This document shows positions 31,999 to 41,037 of a stretch of 45,972 nt of DNA, piece after piece; the stretch's first letter is position 1, and every line of letters starts with the position of its first letter. The DNA lies in NCBI GenBank assembly GCA_947652615.1, contig CANTDX010000024.1, positions 1 to 45,972 of the forward strand, in the 5' to 3' direction. The notes beneath the pieces were generated by a model. The model had not been told where the DNA came from and did no database searches. It saw nothing but the letters and a program-made list of their open reading frames with translations. Source of the stretch: an uncultured Dorea sp. Its GTDB lineage: Bacteria > Bacillota > Clostridia > Lachnospirales > Lachnospiraceae. The position numbers and the translations under genes were made by a program.

Positions 31999-33312
31999 TT
32001 ATACATACTGTTTCAAATCTTCCATAGCCTTCTCGTCGAACTTGGACTTATCAATCTTCGCATGCTTCAGATATGCCCTCCATACCAGGATCAGCACAAG
32101 CCCTGCCGCGATCACTGCCGTCAGGAAATAGAAGAAATATCTGAATCCCGGCACTCCCGGGTTGTTGTCGATAATATTTCCTGCAAGGATCGACACGAAT
32201 GTCTCCGGGATTGCTCCCGCCGTACAGATCAGTCCCGCGGCAGTGCCGGAGTATTCAACCGGTACTGCTCCCTCGCTCATCATCGTCCATGCCATGGCAT
32301 AATTCATATGGAAGAAGACCAGGATCGTAACGAATAATACCGCCACGATAATAACGCTGGACTCCTTTGCCGGTGTCAGAAGCATCAAGATCTGTCCTCC
32401 AAGCATCACAACGAATGCCAGCAGCATCAGGCGCGCCGTACCGAACTTATCCGCCAGATACCCGCCTACAATATTGCCGCCGATGGAGCCGAATTTCCTG
32501 GCAACACCGAGCATCGCTCCGAATGCAACCGTCGCTCCCAGTATATCCGTCACATACGGAATATAATAATAGATCGACAGGCAGAATACATGGTTACAGA
32601 AGGACACCAGGCAAATGATCCACACAGCCGGGTTCTTTACTACCTTCGCAAGCCCCTTGAAGGATACCCGGTCAGCGCTCAGCCGCATCTTCTCATCCTT
32701 TACCGCAAACAGCGCGAACAGACCCATCGCGATATTTACAAAGGAATAGAATAAGATGACGTACTTCATCGCCAGGACCTCGTTTGTCATACTTAAGGCT
32801 CCCCAGTTGAAGAGCGCGACGGCAACCAGCGCAACCAGTGCGCCGCCGATACTCTGCGTTCCCTCAAAGAATCCATAGGCTTTCCCCTGGCTCTCCTCAT
32901 CCGACATCACGCGCACAGCTTTGACGCAGGCGGGCCAGAATGCAAATGTGGTGGACACGCCCCACAGGGCATAGACACACAGCAGCCCCTTGAACCCCAG
33001 CGGCAGAAGATGCAGCAAGCCTCCGATCCCTGTTCCGAACAGGGAGATCACGATGATCTTCCTGACGGACATACCGTCCGCGACCACTCCGCCAAACAGG
33101 TAGGACACGATCCCAAATACCCCGATCACCGTCCCGAATACGCCCATCTGTGTATTTGTGAGATTGTATGTAGTGATATAGGCATCATAATAATCGAACC
33201 GGAAGAACGGAAGCGCGAAGATGACTGAACCGCTGAGCGCCAGTATCACGATCGCCCCGAAGTTCTCCCTAAGCCTGCCCTTGATTCCAAGCATCTTTAA
33301 TAAACTATTCAT
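31999..33312 (-). CDS. MFS transporter linked to a rhodanese lipoprotein
   Basis: A 437-residue, 12-helix major facilitator. Between helices 2 and 3 is GGVVADGMSVRKII, a form of the MFS loop motif, repeated in the second half as GGYLADKFGTARLM. The loop after helix 6 is charged (KDEKMRLSADRVSFKGLAKVV). It resembles the NNP/OPA-like broad group, without a clear substrate. It is the third gene of a unit with a triple-rhodanese lipoprotein and a small anchored protein, 18 bp after the latter, so a sulfur compound or thiol-containing cargo is a reasonable but unproven guess. Confidence 0.86.
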   Translation of the reverse strand: MNSLLKMLGIKGRLRENFGAIVILALSGSVIFALPFFRFDYYDAYITTYNLTNTQMGVFGTVIGVFGIVSYLFGGVVADGMSVRKIIVISLFGTGIGGLLHLLPLGFKGLLCVYALWGVSTTFAFWPACVKAVRVMSDEESQGKAYGFFEGTQSIGGALVALVAVALFNWGALSMTNEVLAMKYVILFYSFVNIAMGLFALFAVKDEKMRLSADRVSFKGLAKVVKNPAVWIICLVSFCNHVFCLSIYYYIPYVTDILGATVAFGAMLGVARKFGSIGGNIVGGYLADKFGTARLMLLAFVVMLGGQILMLLTPAKESSVIIVAVLFVTILVFFHMNYAMAWTMMSEGAVPVEYSGTAAGLICTAGAIPETFVSILAGNIIDNNPGVPGFRYFFYFLTAVIAAGLVLILVWRAYLKHAKIDKSKFDEKAMEDLKQYV

Positions 33313-33330
33313 CCTTACCGTCTCCCTCTA

Positions 33331-33729
33331 TCACTCATTTACAGACATAATATGGAATGTCTCGCCTTTGTCGTAAGTTCTGGAATAGATCGTAAAGTCC
33401 CCATAGTAGAACTTGCCGGCATAGACGCCGCGCTCGCATCCATTGCCGTCCATCTCGAATCTGTCCCACTCTCCGACGCTCTCTTTGACCTCGTCCCTTG
33501 AGACGGTCTTATCGATCAGCGTTTCCGCCGCTTCTTTCCCGCCGCCCTCTGCTGTCTGGCCGCCCTTTTCACTGTCCTTGGACGCATCCGCTTTGGCCTG
33601 GGAATCCGCCCCATCGGCGCCGGCCTGGGTATTCGTCTCGGAATTCGTGATCGTTACGGCGATCACGCCAAAGATTCCGACAAGCAGAAGCATAGATACC
33701 ACAAGGATCACTAATTTCTTTTTTTCCAT
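33331..33729 (-). CDS. Small membrane-anchored protein of the rhodanese operon
   Basis: A 132-residue protein starting KKK then one membrane helix (about 6-27), a Gln/Gly/Ala/Lys-rich linker (28-65) and a small C-terminal domain (about 70-132) with one cysteine in DGNGCERG and the aromatic AGKFYYGDFTIYSRTYD. ATG 33729 has AGAGGAAG upstream within the end of the rhodanese gene, four bp past its stop; a GTG further upstream overlaps that gene. I recognise no family. Topology suggests an extracytoplasmic domain that could work with the rhodanese protein. Confidence 0.72.
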   Translation of the reverse strand: MEKKKLVILVVSMLLLVGIFGVIAVTITNSETNTQAGADGADSQAKADASKDSEKGGQTAEGGGKEAAETLIDKTVSRDEVKESVGEWDRFEMDGNGCERGVYAGKFYYGDFTIYSRTYDKGETFHIMSVNE

Positions 33730-33733
33730 ATGT

Positions 33734-35410
33734 CTATTCTTCCTCTGCGGCATCGTCAAGGATGTTTACGCCGTCTCTCATATCGTTGCCGTCCTTATCC
33801 ACAACGGTATCCAGATACTTGTCGTAGTGAACCTTATCGCCGTTATGGTCGATAAATTCGTTTCCTTCATTGGACCACGGGATCCAGCCGTTGCCCCATT
33901 CCTTCACGTTGTTAAGGTCAACAGACTGGCACCAGTAAGAGATCTTGGCAGCGCCCCAGCTGTCTCCGCAGAAGAATGCGATCGTCTTCGTGGTATCAAG
34001 ATCACTGCTCTCAAGATAAGCCTTAAGCTCTGCCTGCGTTCTTGGAGTCTCATCCACATTATTGAAGAACTCTCCTTCTTCCTCATTCCCCTGCTCGCAC
34101 CATACGGATCCTTCGATCATACCCGCAAGGTCATGATAACCATATCCAGAATATTCGCCCTTCCATTCGTCCTCGCCGCGGTTATCCGCAACCTGTCCTT
34201 CCTTCTCGCCCTTCAGGATCGCCTTGATATCATCCATCCAGAGAATTTCATCCGGATTGGCGATGGTATCGGAACCAAAACTCTTGACTGACTCCGGGAT
34301 CACCAGAGTCTCCGCATCCGTATCCAGTTCATACCCGTTGTAGGTCCAGGCTGTCAAGGCGCCGCTCATAGCATATACCTTCACTCCCAGTGATCTGAGC
34401 ATGAATGCAAGACGCCCCTGCGGGGATGTAGACGTTCCTGTTAAGATGACAGTAGAATCCTTCGTGATCCCGTACTGTGTGCATACACTGTCGCGGAACT
34501 CTTCCAGTGAGATCAGACGCCACTCTTTCGCGTAATCAGATCTCTTCTCCGGTACATACACGCGCGGTCTCTCATAAGAATCCGTATTGATATGAACCGC
34601 GCCCGGAACATGGCCCGGTGAGAAATACGAAGAGCTTCTCGCATTGCCCCAGCTTACATCTACCAGAACAACCTTGCTTAAATCCTCTCCGATCACCGCC
34701 TTAGCTTCCTCGCTCAGTTCTTTTTCTTTGCCGGATTTCACATCGGATATGCTTTTTACGATTTCTGTCGGGAGAAATCTGTCATAATTCTCATAAGACT
34801 CCAGGTCTTTGCCTGCATCGATCAATTCATCTGCCTGGAATACCAGCACATCCTCAATCCCCTGCTCGATAAAATATCCTGCTACATCAGAAGCCTGTTC
34901 TCCTGTATAATCATAGACAATGACTTCCTTGCCTTCCGCGATACCCTGATCCTCCATCGCTCTCTCAAGATAGGCTTCACGGGGAGCTGCAGCCGCATAC
35001 TCACAGTCTAACCACCGCGCGGAGAACAGTGCCGCATTCTTCAAGTGTCCGCCGTTTGCCGCACCCTCAAGCGCCCATCCGGAATAGCTCTCCTGCGGGC
35101 GGGCGTCAACCAGCACCGTGTTCTCGTCGGAATCCTTCATGAATTCCTGTACCTGTTCGGCCGTCGCAGATTCTACCTCTACTTTCTCTGCCGGCTTCGC
35201 CGTATCCTCGGACTCTTCCGTACCACCGGACTCTTCTTCTGATTCGGTCTCTTCTTCTACTTCTTCCCCGGACTCTTCCTCGGCCCCGGCTCCTTCTGTA
35301 CTGCCGGATTCAGACGCACTGTCAGACTGCTGTGACGTATTGCCGCACCCTGACGCCATTGTTGCCGCCATTGCGGCGCACAATAAAGAAACTACTAATC
35401 TCTTCTTCAT
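33734..35410 (-). CDS. Lipoprotein with three rhodanese-like domains
   Basis: A 558-residue secreted lipoprotein. The signal ends ASGC with the lipid-modified Cys at 22, followed by an acidic Glu/Ser linker (24-80). Three rhodanese-like domains follow: about 85-215 (VLVDARPQESYSGW), 245-375 (VVLVDVSWGNARS, SPGHVPGAVHINTD) and 390-530 (QVADNRGEDEWKGE). In the active-site loop only the third keeps a cysteine (FFCGDSWGAA); domain 1 has DYTGEQA and domain 2 TGTSTSPQGR. Rhodaneses move sulfane sulfur; one catalytic and two degenerate domains on the outer face of the membrane are unusual. It has its own promoter and heads a three-gene operon with an MFS transporter. Confidence 0.85.
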   Translation of the reverse strand: MKKRLVVSLLCAAMAATMASGCGNTSQQSDSASESGSTEGAGAEEESGEEVEEETESEEESGGTEESEDTAKPAEKVEVESATAEQVQEFMKDSDENTVLVDARPQESYSGWALEGAANGGHLKNAALFSARWLDCEYAAAAPREAYLERAMEDQGIAEGKEVIVYDYTGEQASDVAGYFIEQGIEDVLVFQADELIDAGKDLESYENYDRFLPTEIVKSISDVKSGKEKELSEEAKAVIGEDLSKVVLVDVSWGNARSSSYFSPGHVPGAVHINTDSYERPRVYVPEKRSDYAKEWRLISLEEFRDSVCTQYGITKDSTVILTGTSTSPQGRLAFMLRSLGVKVYAMSGALTAWTYNGYELDTDAETLVIPESVKSFGSDTIANPDEILWMDDIKAILKGEKEGQVADNRGEDEWKGEYSGYGYHDLAGMIEGSVWCEQGNEEEGEFFNNVDETPRTQAELKAYLESSDLDTTKTIAFFCGDSWGAAKISYWCQSVDLNNVKEWGNGWIPWSNEGNEFIDHNGDKVHYDKYLDTVVDKDGNDMRDGVNILDDAAEEE

Positions 35411-35441
35411 ATGTATACCTCATTTCTTTAGATTCGAAATA

Positions 35442-35471
35442 AGAATAGCACGGGCCGCTTTTTCACGTCAA
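35442..35471 (-). promoter_or_regulatory. Promoter of the rhodanese-MFS operon
   Basis: On the minus strand TTGACG (35466-35471), 18-bp spacer, TATTCT (35442-35447), 31 bp upstream of the ATG at 35410. Confidence 0.65.
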
Positions 35472-35525
35472 TTTCCTTTTTCTGATAAAAAAGTTCTTTT
35501 ATTGACAATATCTATATACCAAAAC

Positions 35526-35552
35526 ACCGCAGACCCTTATCAGATCTGCGGT
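35526..35552 (-). terminator. Terminator after the opp-cyclophilin operon
   Basis: ACCGCAGA (35526-35533) and TCTGCGGT (35545-35552) form an 8-bp stem; on the minus strand the tail is GTTTTGG. It lies 10 bp past the cyclophilin stop. Confidence 0.7.
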
Positions 35553-35562
35553 ACTATATCCC

Positions 35563-36048
35563 TTATTCTTCAATTACGATCCTTGTAATTACCGGCATCT
35601 CCTTCGGCTTATTCCATGTGTCAGGCCCATAAGTCGGCTGTTCTGCTATCGCATCCAGCACCTCGAACCCGGCTGTCATCTCTCCAAAAGCCGCATATCT
35701 GCCGTCCAGCTTGTGTGCATCCTTATGCACGACAAAGAACTGCGTCCCCGCCGTATCAGGATCGTCATCGCGCGCCATGGACAGCGCGCCTCTCTTATGC
35801 TGGATCGGATTGGGGATTCCGTTCTCTTCAAATTCCCCTTTGATATGCCAATCGCTGTCTGTCATGATATCATTGTCCGGGGAACCCGACTGGATCACAT
35901 AATCCTTCACGATCCGGCACCAGGCAAGTCCGTCATAGAACCCGCTCTTTGCCGTATCTGCAAAATTCTTAACAGTAATCGGCGCAAGATCCGGGAACAG
36001 GTCGAAGACCATATCCCCGAAACCTTCCGTCGTAATCACGCACCTCAA
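35563..36048 (-). CDS. Cyclophilin-type peptidyl-prolyl isomerase
   Basis: A 161-residue single-domain cyclophilin without signal peptide. Family motifs: ITVKNFADTAKSGFYDGLAW, RIVKDYVIQSGSP (catalytic Arg), MARDDDPDTAGTQFFVV and LDGRYAAFGEM. It speeds cis-trans isomerisation of prolyl bonds. The start is the TTG at 36048 with AGGAG about seven bases upstream; a GTG at 36039 is a shorter choice. It lies nine bp after oppA, so it is transcribed with the peptide importer. With two Xaa-Pro peptidases in the region, a role in prolyl peptide handling is possible, though it may only assist folding. Confidence 0.9.
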   Translation of the reverse strand: MRCVITTEGFGDMVFDLFPDLAPITVKNFADTAKSGFYDGLAWCRIVKDYVIQSGSPDNDIMTDSDWHIKGEFEENGIPNPIQHKRGALSMARDDDPDTAGTQFFVVHKDAHKLDGRYAAFGEMTAGFEVLDAIAEQPTYGPDTWNKPKEMPVITRIVIEE

Positions 36049-36057
36049 CGCACTCTC

Positions 36058-37731
36058 CTATTTCTCAAGAATCTTCGCGTTCTTGAAATAGATGTTCGAA
36101 GATGATGTCATGTATACGCCCTCTACATAATCCTTAACCATAATGTTGTTGGACTTGTAGTACAGAGCAAGTACCGGATAATCCGCAGATACCAGTTCGT
36201 CAGCCTGTTTCACCAGTTCGCCGAACTTAGCAGGATCCTTCTCTACCTTCGCCTGATCTACGATCGCATCGTAATCCGGGTTGCTGTAGAAGCTGTTGTT
36301 CGTCACATCGTCTGTATAGAGCAGCGGAAGGAAGCTCATCGGATTCACATAATCTGCGCTCCATCCCATAGCAGCTACTTCATAGTTACCATTCTGTACA
36401 TCATCATAGAATACAGCCCAGTCAGCGGAGCTTACTTCTACCTTGATTCCAAGGTTCTGCTCCCACATCTCCTTGATCGCCTCTGCGATCTTCTTTACAT
36501 TGTCGTCAGAGTAGAAGGATAACTGTACGGTCGGGAAGCCCTCTCCGTCCGGATAACCAGCGTCAGCCAACGCCTGCTTCGCCGCTTCCGGATCTGCTGT
36601 GGAAGACAATCCGAAATCAGAACGTCCCTCTGTCAGGTCCTTACCGTCTACCACATAACCAGGTGCATAGAAGCTGTATGCCGGCTCTCCGTCAACCTGT
36701 GCCACGTTATTGATCAGGGCCTCACGGTCGATCGCCAGATTCAGTGCCTTCCTTACCAGCGGATCATCATACGGCTCTACGGAGCAGTTGATATCATAGT
36801 ATACGGTACCATAGCTTGGAGCCGTGTATACGCCTGCGTTATCTGCTTTCAGACGTGCGATATCACTGGACGGGATCGTCCTTACACCGTCGACCTCACC
36901 GTTCTCATAAGCGGTCAGTGCCGTCGCAACATCCAGGATATAACGATAAGTAAGCTTCTCTAACGTTACATTCTCTGCATCCCAGTAATTCTCATTCTTC
37001 TCAAGAGTGAAGCTCTCTTTCTCCTTCATCTCTGTCACCTTGAACGGGCCGTTGCCGATATAAGCGTCGGCAGAAGTGGTCCACTTGTCGCCGTTCGCCT
37101 CGATGGTTGCCTCCTGTACCGGGAAATATACCCACATACTTACCAGGTCAACGAAGAACGGGCAAGGATTCTTAAGCGTGAATTCCAATGTCTGGTCATC
37201 CACTGCCTTGATTCCTACATCTTCTGCCTTCTTCTCTCCGTCATAGAACTCCTGCGCATTGACCACGTAGTCAGAGATCATGTTCACATACTGCGCCGCG
37301 GTATCCGGCGTCAGTACACGAAGTGCAGAGTACACATAATCATTCGCCGTCAGATCGCTTCCGTCGCTCCACTTCAGACCGTCTCTCAGATGGAAGGTAT
37401 AAACGGTAAGATCATCATTCGACTCCCAGGACTCCGCATTGCCAGGTACAACCTCACCGGCCTCGTTATAGGTTACAAGTCCTTCGAAACAGTTGATCAA
37501 AAACGGTGTCGCGAATGAATTGTTGGTAACCGTCGGGTCGATGGTATCCGGCTCATTGCTCAGGACGAAGGTCATCTCCTGCGCACCTGCCGCTTCTCCT
37601 TTTGCTTCCTCTTCTGTGTTCTCCTGCACGTCATCAATGGTCTGCGGCTCCTGTTCCTTGCCGCCGCAGCCTGCCAGCACTGCCGTACACATCATACTCA
37701 GCGCCAGAAGAAGGCTCAGCCTCTTTTTCAT
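36058..37731 (-). CDS. oppA: Oligopeptide ABC transporter, substrate-binding lipoprotein
   Basis: A 557-residue family 5 (SBP_bac_5) binding protein. The signal sequence ends LAGC with the lipidated Cys at 22. The family core is seen in FVLSNEPDTIDPTVTNNSFA, VYTFHLRDGLKWSDGSDLTANDYVYS and VRKALNLAIDREALI. It captures peptides at the cell surface for OppBC. I chose ATG 37731, which has AAAGGAGGAG upstream; the open frame extends back without a start signal. It is last in the BCDFA order, separated from oppF by 145 bp with a hairpin. Confidence 0.92.
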   Translation of the reverse strand: MKKRLSLLLALSMMCTAVLAGCGGKEQEPQTIDDVQENTEEEAKGEAAGAQEMTFVLSNEPDTIDPTVTNNSFATPFLINCFEGLVTYNEAGEVVPGNAESWESNDDLTVYTFHLRDGLKWSDGSDLTANDYVYSALRVLTPDTAAQYVNMISDYVVNAQEFYDGEKKAEDVGIKAVDDQTLEFTLKNPCPFFVDLVSMWVYFPVQEATIEANGDKWTTSADAYIGNGPFKVTEMKEKESFTLEKNENYWDAENVTLEKLTYRYILDVATALTAYENGEVDGVRTIPSSDIARLKADNAGVYTAPSYGTVYYDINCSVEPYDDPLVRKALNLAIDREALINNVAQVDGEPAYSFYAPGYVVDGKDLTEGRSDFGLSSTADPEAAKQALADAGYPDGEGFPTVQLSFYSDDNVKKIAEAIKEMWEQNLGIKVEVSSADWAVFYDDVQNGNYEVAAMGWSADYVNPMSFLPLLYTDDVTNNSFYSNPDYDAIVDQAKVEKDPAKFGELVKQADELVSADYPVLALYYKSNNIMVKDYVEGVYMTSSSNIYFKNAKILEK

Positions 37732-37764
37732 AATATTGTCTCCTCCTTTATAATGGATTTTTGA

Positions 37765-37785
37765 ACCGGCCTGTCTCCGGCCGGT
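37765..37785 (-). repeat. Hairpin between oppF and oppA
   Basis: ACCGGCC (37765-37771) and GGCCGGT (37779-37785) form a 7-bp GC stem around a 7-base loop, with no T-run. Such hairpins at the 3' side of the upstream message, or just before oppA, commonly act as RNA-stability or processing points that raise the binding-protein yield. The 37732-37876 gap has no gene. Confidence 0.55.
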
Positions 37786-37876
37786 CTGATCTATGCTCCA
37801 AGACACTGTATCTGCGGCGTCATACCGCAATCCTGCCCAAACACCACAGAACACCTGTGCCGAGAAACCTTTTCTA

Positions 37877-38836
37877 TCAATACAGGTGGCAGGCCACCAT
37901 ATGTCCGCCGCCCGCATCCTTCATCTGCGGTTTGACCTCCCCGCACTCCGGCTTCGCGAACGGACACCTGGTATGGAATCTGCACCCCTGAGGCGGATGG
38001 ATCGGGCTTGGGATGTCTCCCTCTATCCCGCTCTTCTCCTTCTGCCTTGCAAGCTTGGGATTGGCGATCGGGATACTGCCAAGAAGCCCTTTGGTATACG
38101 GGTGAAGGGGATTGTCATAGATCTCGTTGGACTCGCAGATCTCCACCAGATGCCCTAAATACATAACTCCCACCTCATCCGACACATACCGCACCATAGA
38201 GAGGTCGTGGGCGATAAACAGATAGGACAGCCCCTTCTCCTCCTGGAAATCCTTCAGAAGATTGATCACCTGCGCCTGGATCGATACGTCCAACGCCGAG
38301 ATCGGCTCGTCACAGATGACAAGCTCCGGCTGCAGGATCAACGCCCTGGCGATCCCGACTCTCTGCCGCTGGCCGCCGGAGAACTCATGGGCATACCGGT
38401 TGGCATGCTCCTTCGTAAGCCCTACCCACTCAAGCATCGGATATACCAGCTCATTGGCCGCCTCCTTCTTCTTCACGATCCCGTGTGCGATCAACGGTTC
38501 CGCGATAATATCTCTCACCGTCATCCTCGCATTCAGGGAAGCATAGGGATCCTGGAAGATCATCTGCATCTTCTTGCGAAGGGGCTTCAACTCCTTCTGC
38601 TTCATATTCGTGATGTCCGTCCCGTCTAAGATCACCTGACCTGCCGTCACATCATACATGCGGATGATGGTTCTGGCGCAGCTTGACTTGCCGCATCCGG
38701 ACTCGCCCACTAGCCCCAGCGTCTTCCCCCTTGCAAGCGTGAAGCTTACGCCGTCCACCGCGTGAACCACCTGCTTGCCGCCTGCTTTAAAATGTTTTGT
38801 AAGGTCTCTGACCTCCAGTATATTCTGATCACTCAT
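37877..38836 (-). CDS. oppF: Oligopeptide ABC transporter ATPase, OppF type
   Basis: A 319-residue ATPase: Walker A GESGCGKS (about 44-51), signature FSGGQRQRVGIARAL, Walker B LVICDEPISALD, H-loop IAHD. The C-terminal oligopeptide extension has three cysteines, CRFHTRCPFAKPEC, ending in HMVACHLY, the Cys-rich region shown in Opp/Dpp ATPases to hold an iron-sulfur cluster in some cases. Coupled to oppD eight bp upstream. Confidence 0.93.
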   Translation of the reverse strand: MSDQNILEVRDLTKHFKAGGKQVVHAVDGVSFTLARGKTLGLVGESGCGKSSCARTIIRMYDVTAGQVILDGTDITNMKQKELKPLRKKMQMIFQDPYASLNARMTVRDIIAEPLIAHGIVKKKEAANELVYPMLEWVGLTKEHANRYAHEFSGGQRQRVGIARALILQPELVICDEPISALDVSIQAQVINLLKDFQEEKGLSYLFIAHDLSMVRYVSDEVGVMYLGHLVEICESNEIYDNPLHPYTKGLLGSIPIANPKLARQKEKSGIEGDIPSPIHPPQGCRFHTRCPFAKPECGEVKPQMKDAGGGHMVACHLY

Positions 38837-38844
38837 AATTACTC

Positions 38845-39858
38845 CTACCTCCGGAATGGATTGTGTTCATCGGCCGGCGCATCCGGATACTGCAGAAAAC
38901 ATCTGGTCCTGTGGCCTTCCCCAAGCTCTATGAATTCCGGCAGCTCCCGGGCGCATATTTTTCTCGCATACGGGCATCTCGGTGCAAACGGACACCCCTC
39001 TGGCGGATTCGTCATATCCGGCGGTGAACCGGGGATCGGCATCAGCCGCACGCTCTTGTCCTGCTTGATATCCGGGATCGATACCAGTAAGCCCATCGTA
39101 TAAGGATGTCCCGGCTTCTCGAAGATATCGTCGATCGACGCCTCCTCCATCACCAGACCGCCGTACATTACGATCACACGGTCGCACAGCTCCGCCACCA
39201 CTCCCAGATCATGGGTGATAAATATAATACTTGTACCGTATTCCTTCTCAAGCTCTCTGAGCTGATGCAAGATCTGGTCCTGAATGGTCACATCCAGCGC
39301 CGTAGTAGGCTCGTCCGCGATCAGAAGGTCCGGCTTATTCGCAAGCGCCATGGCAATCATAACCCTCTGGCGCATCCCGCCGGAGAATTCGTGCGGGAAA
39401 CACTTGTACCGCTTCTCAGGCTCCGGTATCCTGACCCTGGAAAATAACTCCAATACTTCCTTCTTCACATCCTCCTTCTTCCGGTCCGGATGGTGCTCCA
39501 GGATCATCTCAGCCACCTGATTTCCTACCGGAATCAGCGGATTCAGGGAAGACATGGGATCCTGGAAGATCATGGAGATCTTCTCTCCCCGGATGCCCCT
39601 CATCTCCTTCTTGGACACATCGATCAGGTTCTTCCCTTCAAATGTGATCGTCCCTTCCTTGATGACCGCCGTATCCGCCAGAAGCCGCAGGATCGACATA
39701 GATGTCACACTCTTACCGCTTCCCGACTCTCCCACAATACCAAGGATCTCTCCTTTGCCAATAGAAAAACTCACACCGCGGACAGCCTGTACCTCTCCGT
39801 TGCTAGTCATAAAAGAAGTCTTCAGATTCTCTATTTGTAATATTGGTTCCATGCTCAT
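38845..39858 (-). CDS. oppD: Oligopeptide ABC transporter ATPase, OppD type
   Basis: A 337-residue ATPase: Walker A GESGSGKS, signature [15 protein letters not shown], Walker [13 protein letters not shown], and a C-terminal [14 protein letters not shown] motif. It pairs with OppF to drive uptake through OppBC. Eight bp separate it from oppC and from oppF. The length is normal for the family. Confidence 0.93.
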   Translation of the reverse strand: MSMEPILQIENLKTSFMTSNGEVQAVRGVSFSIGKGEILGIVGESGSGKSVTSMSILRLLADTAVIKEGTITFEGKNLIDVSKKEMRGIRGEKISMIFQDPMSSLNPLIPVGNQVAEMILEHHPDRKKEDVKKEVLELFSRVRIPEPEKRYKCFPHEFSGGMRQRVMIAMALANKPDLLIADEPTTALDVTIQDQILHQLRELEKEYGTSIIFITHDLGVVAELCDRVIVMYGGLVMEEASIDDIFEKPGHPYTMGLLVSIPDIKQDKSVRLMPIPGSPPDMTNPPEGCPFAPRCPYARKICARELPEFIELGEGHRTRCFLQYPDAPADEHNPFRR

Positions 39859-39866
39859 TGGCCCTC

Positions 39867-41018
39867 CTACTTCTTAAGCTTCGGATCCAGCGCATCCCTC
39901 AGTCCGTCTCCCACGAAATTAAATGCAAACATGATCAGACAGATCACGAGTGCCGGGATAAAGAGCTGATACGGGCAGGAACGAAGATTCTCTGTCGCAT
40001 CGTTACACATCGTACCAAGACTTGCCAGCGGCGGCTGAAGCCCGATTCCCAGGAAACCAAGGAACGCTTCCATGAAGATCGCCGAAGGGATCAGCATCGT
40101 AACCGTAACCAGGATCGATCCCATGGCATTGGGGATTAGATGCTGCACCAGGATCGACTTGGTGGAAGAACCTATGGTCTTCGCCGCCAATACGAACTCC
40201 TGCTCCCTTAAGCTTAAGACCTGCCCTCTGACGACTCTTGCCATATCTACCCAGTACACCGTACCTAACGCCACGATAATACTCTTAAGGCCTGTCCCAA
40301 GCACGACCATGATCAGGATGACATAGAGCGTCAGCGGTATCGTACTGATGATATCCACGATACGCATCATAATGGTATCCACCGTACCGCCCGCATAACC
40401 GGAGATTCCTCCGAAGATAATGCCGATCACCAGATTCACAAGCACCGCTACAAATGCCACCATCAGCGATACCCGCGTCCCGTACATCAGTCTTGTCAAG
40501 ATATCTCTTCCCAGGCTGTCCGTTCCCAGCGTATAAGACTTATTGAACACATGCCTTGTAGGATACAGCACTCTCGTCTCCGGATCCGCCATCATATACG
40601 GCTTCACACCATAATACAGCGCAACCTCCGTGCCGTTGCAGTCGAAGATCGTCATGGAAGATTCTGATTCCTCCCGTACCTTCTTAAGCTGGCCGCCGAG
40701 CGTACCGTCCTTGTTCACCCACACCACCTTAAGCGACTGGGTAATATACATATAACCTGTTCCGTCCGGCGCTTCATATACCTTCATCCGCGGCGGAATG
40801 TTCACCAGTTCAAGATTCTGCGCCGAATAACTGTATTTCGTAAAATACGGTCCCGCGAGCGCAAATAACAGCAGCAGCACAATGATCACAAATCCCGCGA
40901 TCGCCGTTGGCTTATGCCGGAATCGGAACCACACATCACCTGCGAACGTCCGGTTCTTCTTCCATAATTTCTCCCGGTCCTCGTTGGAGGACTCAAGCAT
41001 TTCCCATCTATTCTCCAT
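39867..41018 (-). CDS. oppC: Oligopeptide ABC transporter permease, OppC type with large insert
   Basis: About 383 residues. I chose ATG 41018, nine bases after GGAGG and 19 bp past the oppB stop. OppC_N and BPD_transp_1 domains are present, with the EAA loop FVLAAKTIGSSTKSILVQHLIPNAMGSI split as usual. Between the first two helices there is an extra extracytoplasmic segment of roughly 110 residues (from about YSAQNLELVNIPP to PTRHVFNKSYTLG), while typical OppC is near 300 residues in total. The insert may contact the binding protein. Confidence 0.9.
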   Translation of the reverse strand: MENRWEMLESSNEDREKLWKKNRTFAGDVWFRFRHKPTAIAGFVIIVLLLLFALAGPYFTKYSYSAQNLELVNIPPRMKVYEAPDGTGYMYITQSLKVVWVNKDGTLGGQLKKVREESESSMTIFDCNGTEVALYYGVKPYMMADPETRVLYPTRHVFNKSYTLGTDSLGRDILTRLMYGTRVSLMVAFVAVLVNLVIGIIFGGISGYAGGTVDTIMMRIVDIISTIPLTLYVILIMVVLGTGLKSIIVALGTVYWVDMARVVRGQVLSLREQEFVLAAKTIGSSTKSILVQHLIPNAMGSILVTVTMLIPSAIFMEAFLGFLGIGLQPPLASLGTMCNDATENLRSCPYQLFIPALVICLIMFAFNFVGDGLRDALDPKLKK

Positions 41019-41037
41019 CGTATCCGTCCTCCAGTCC

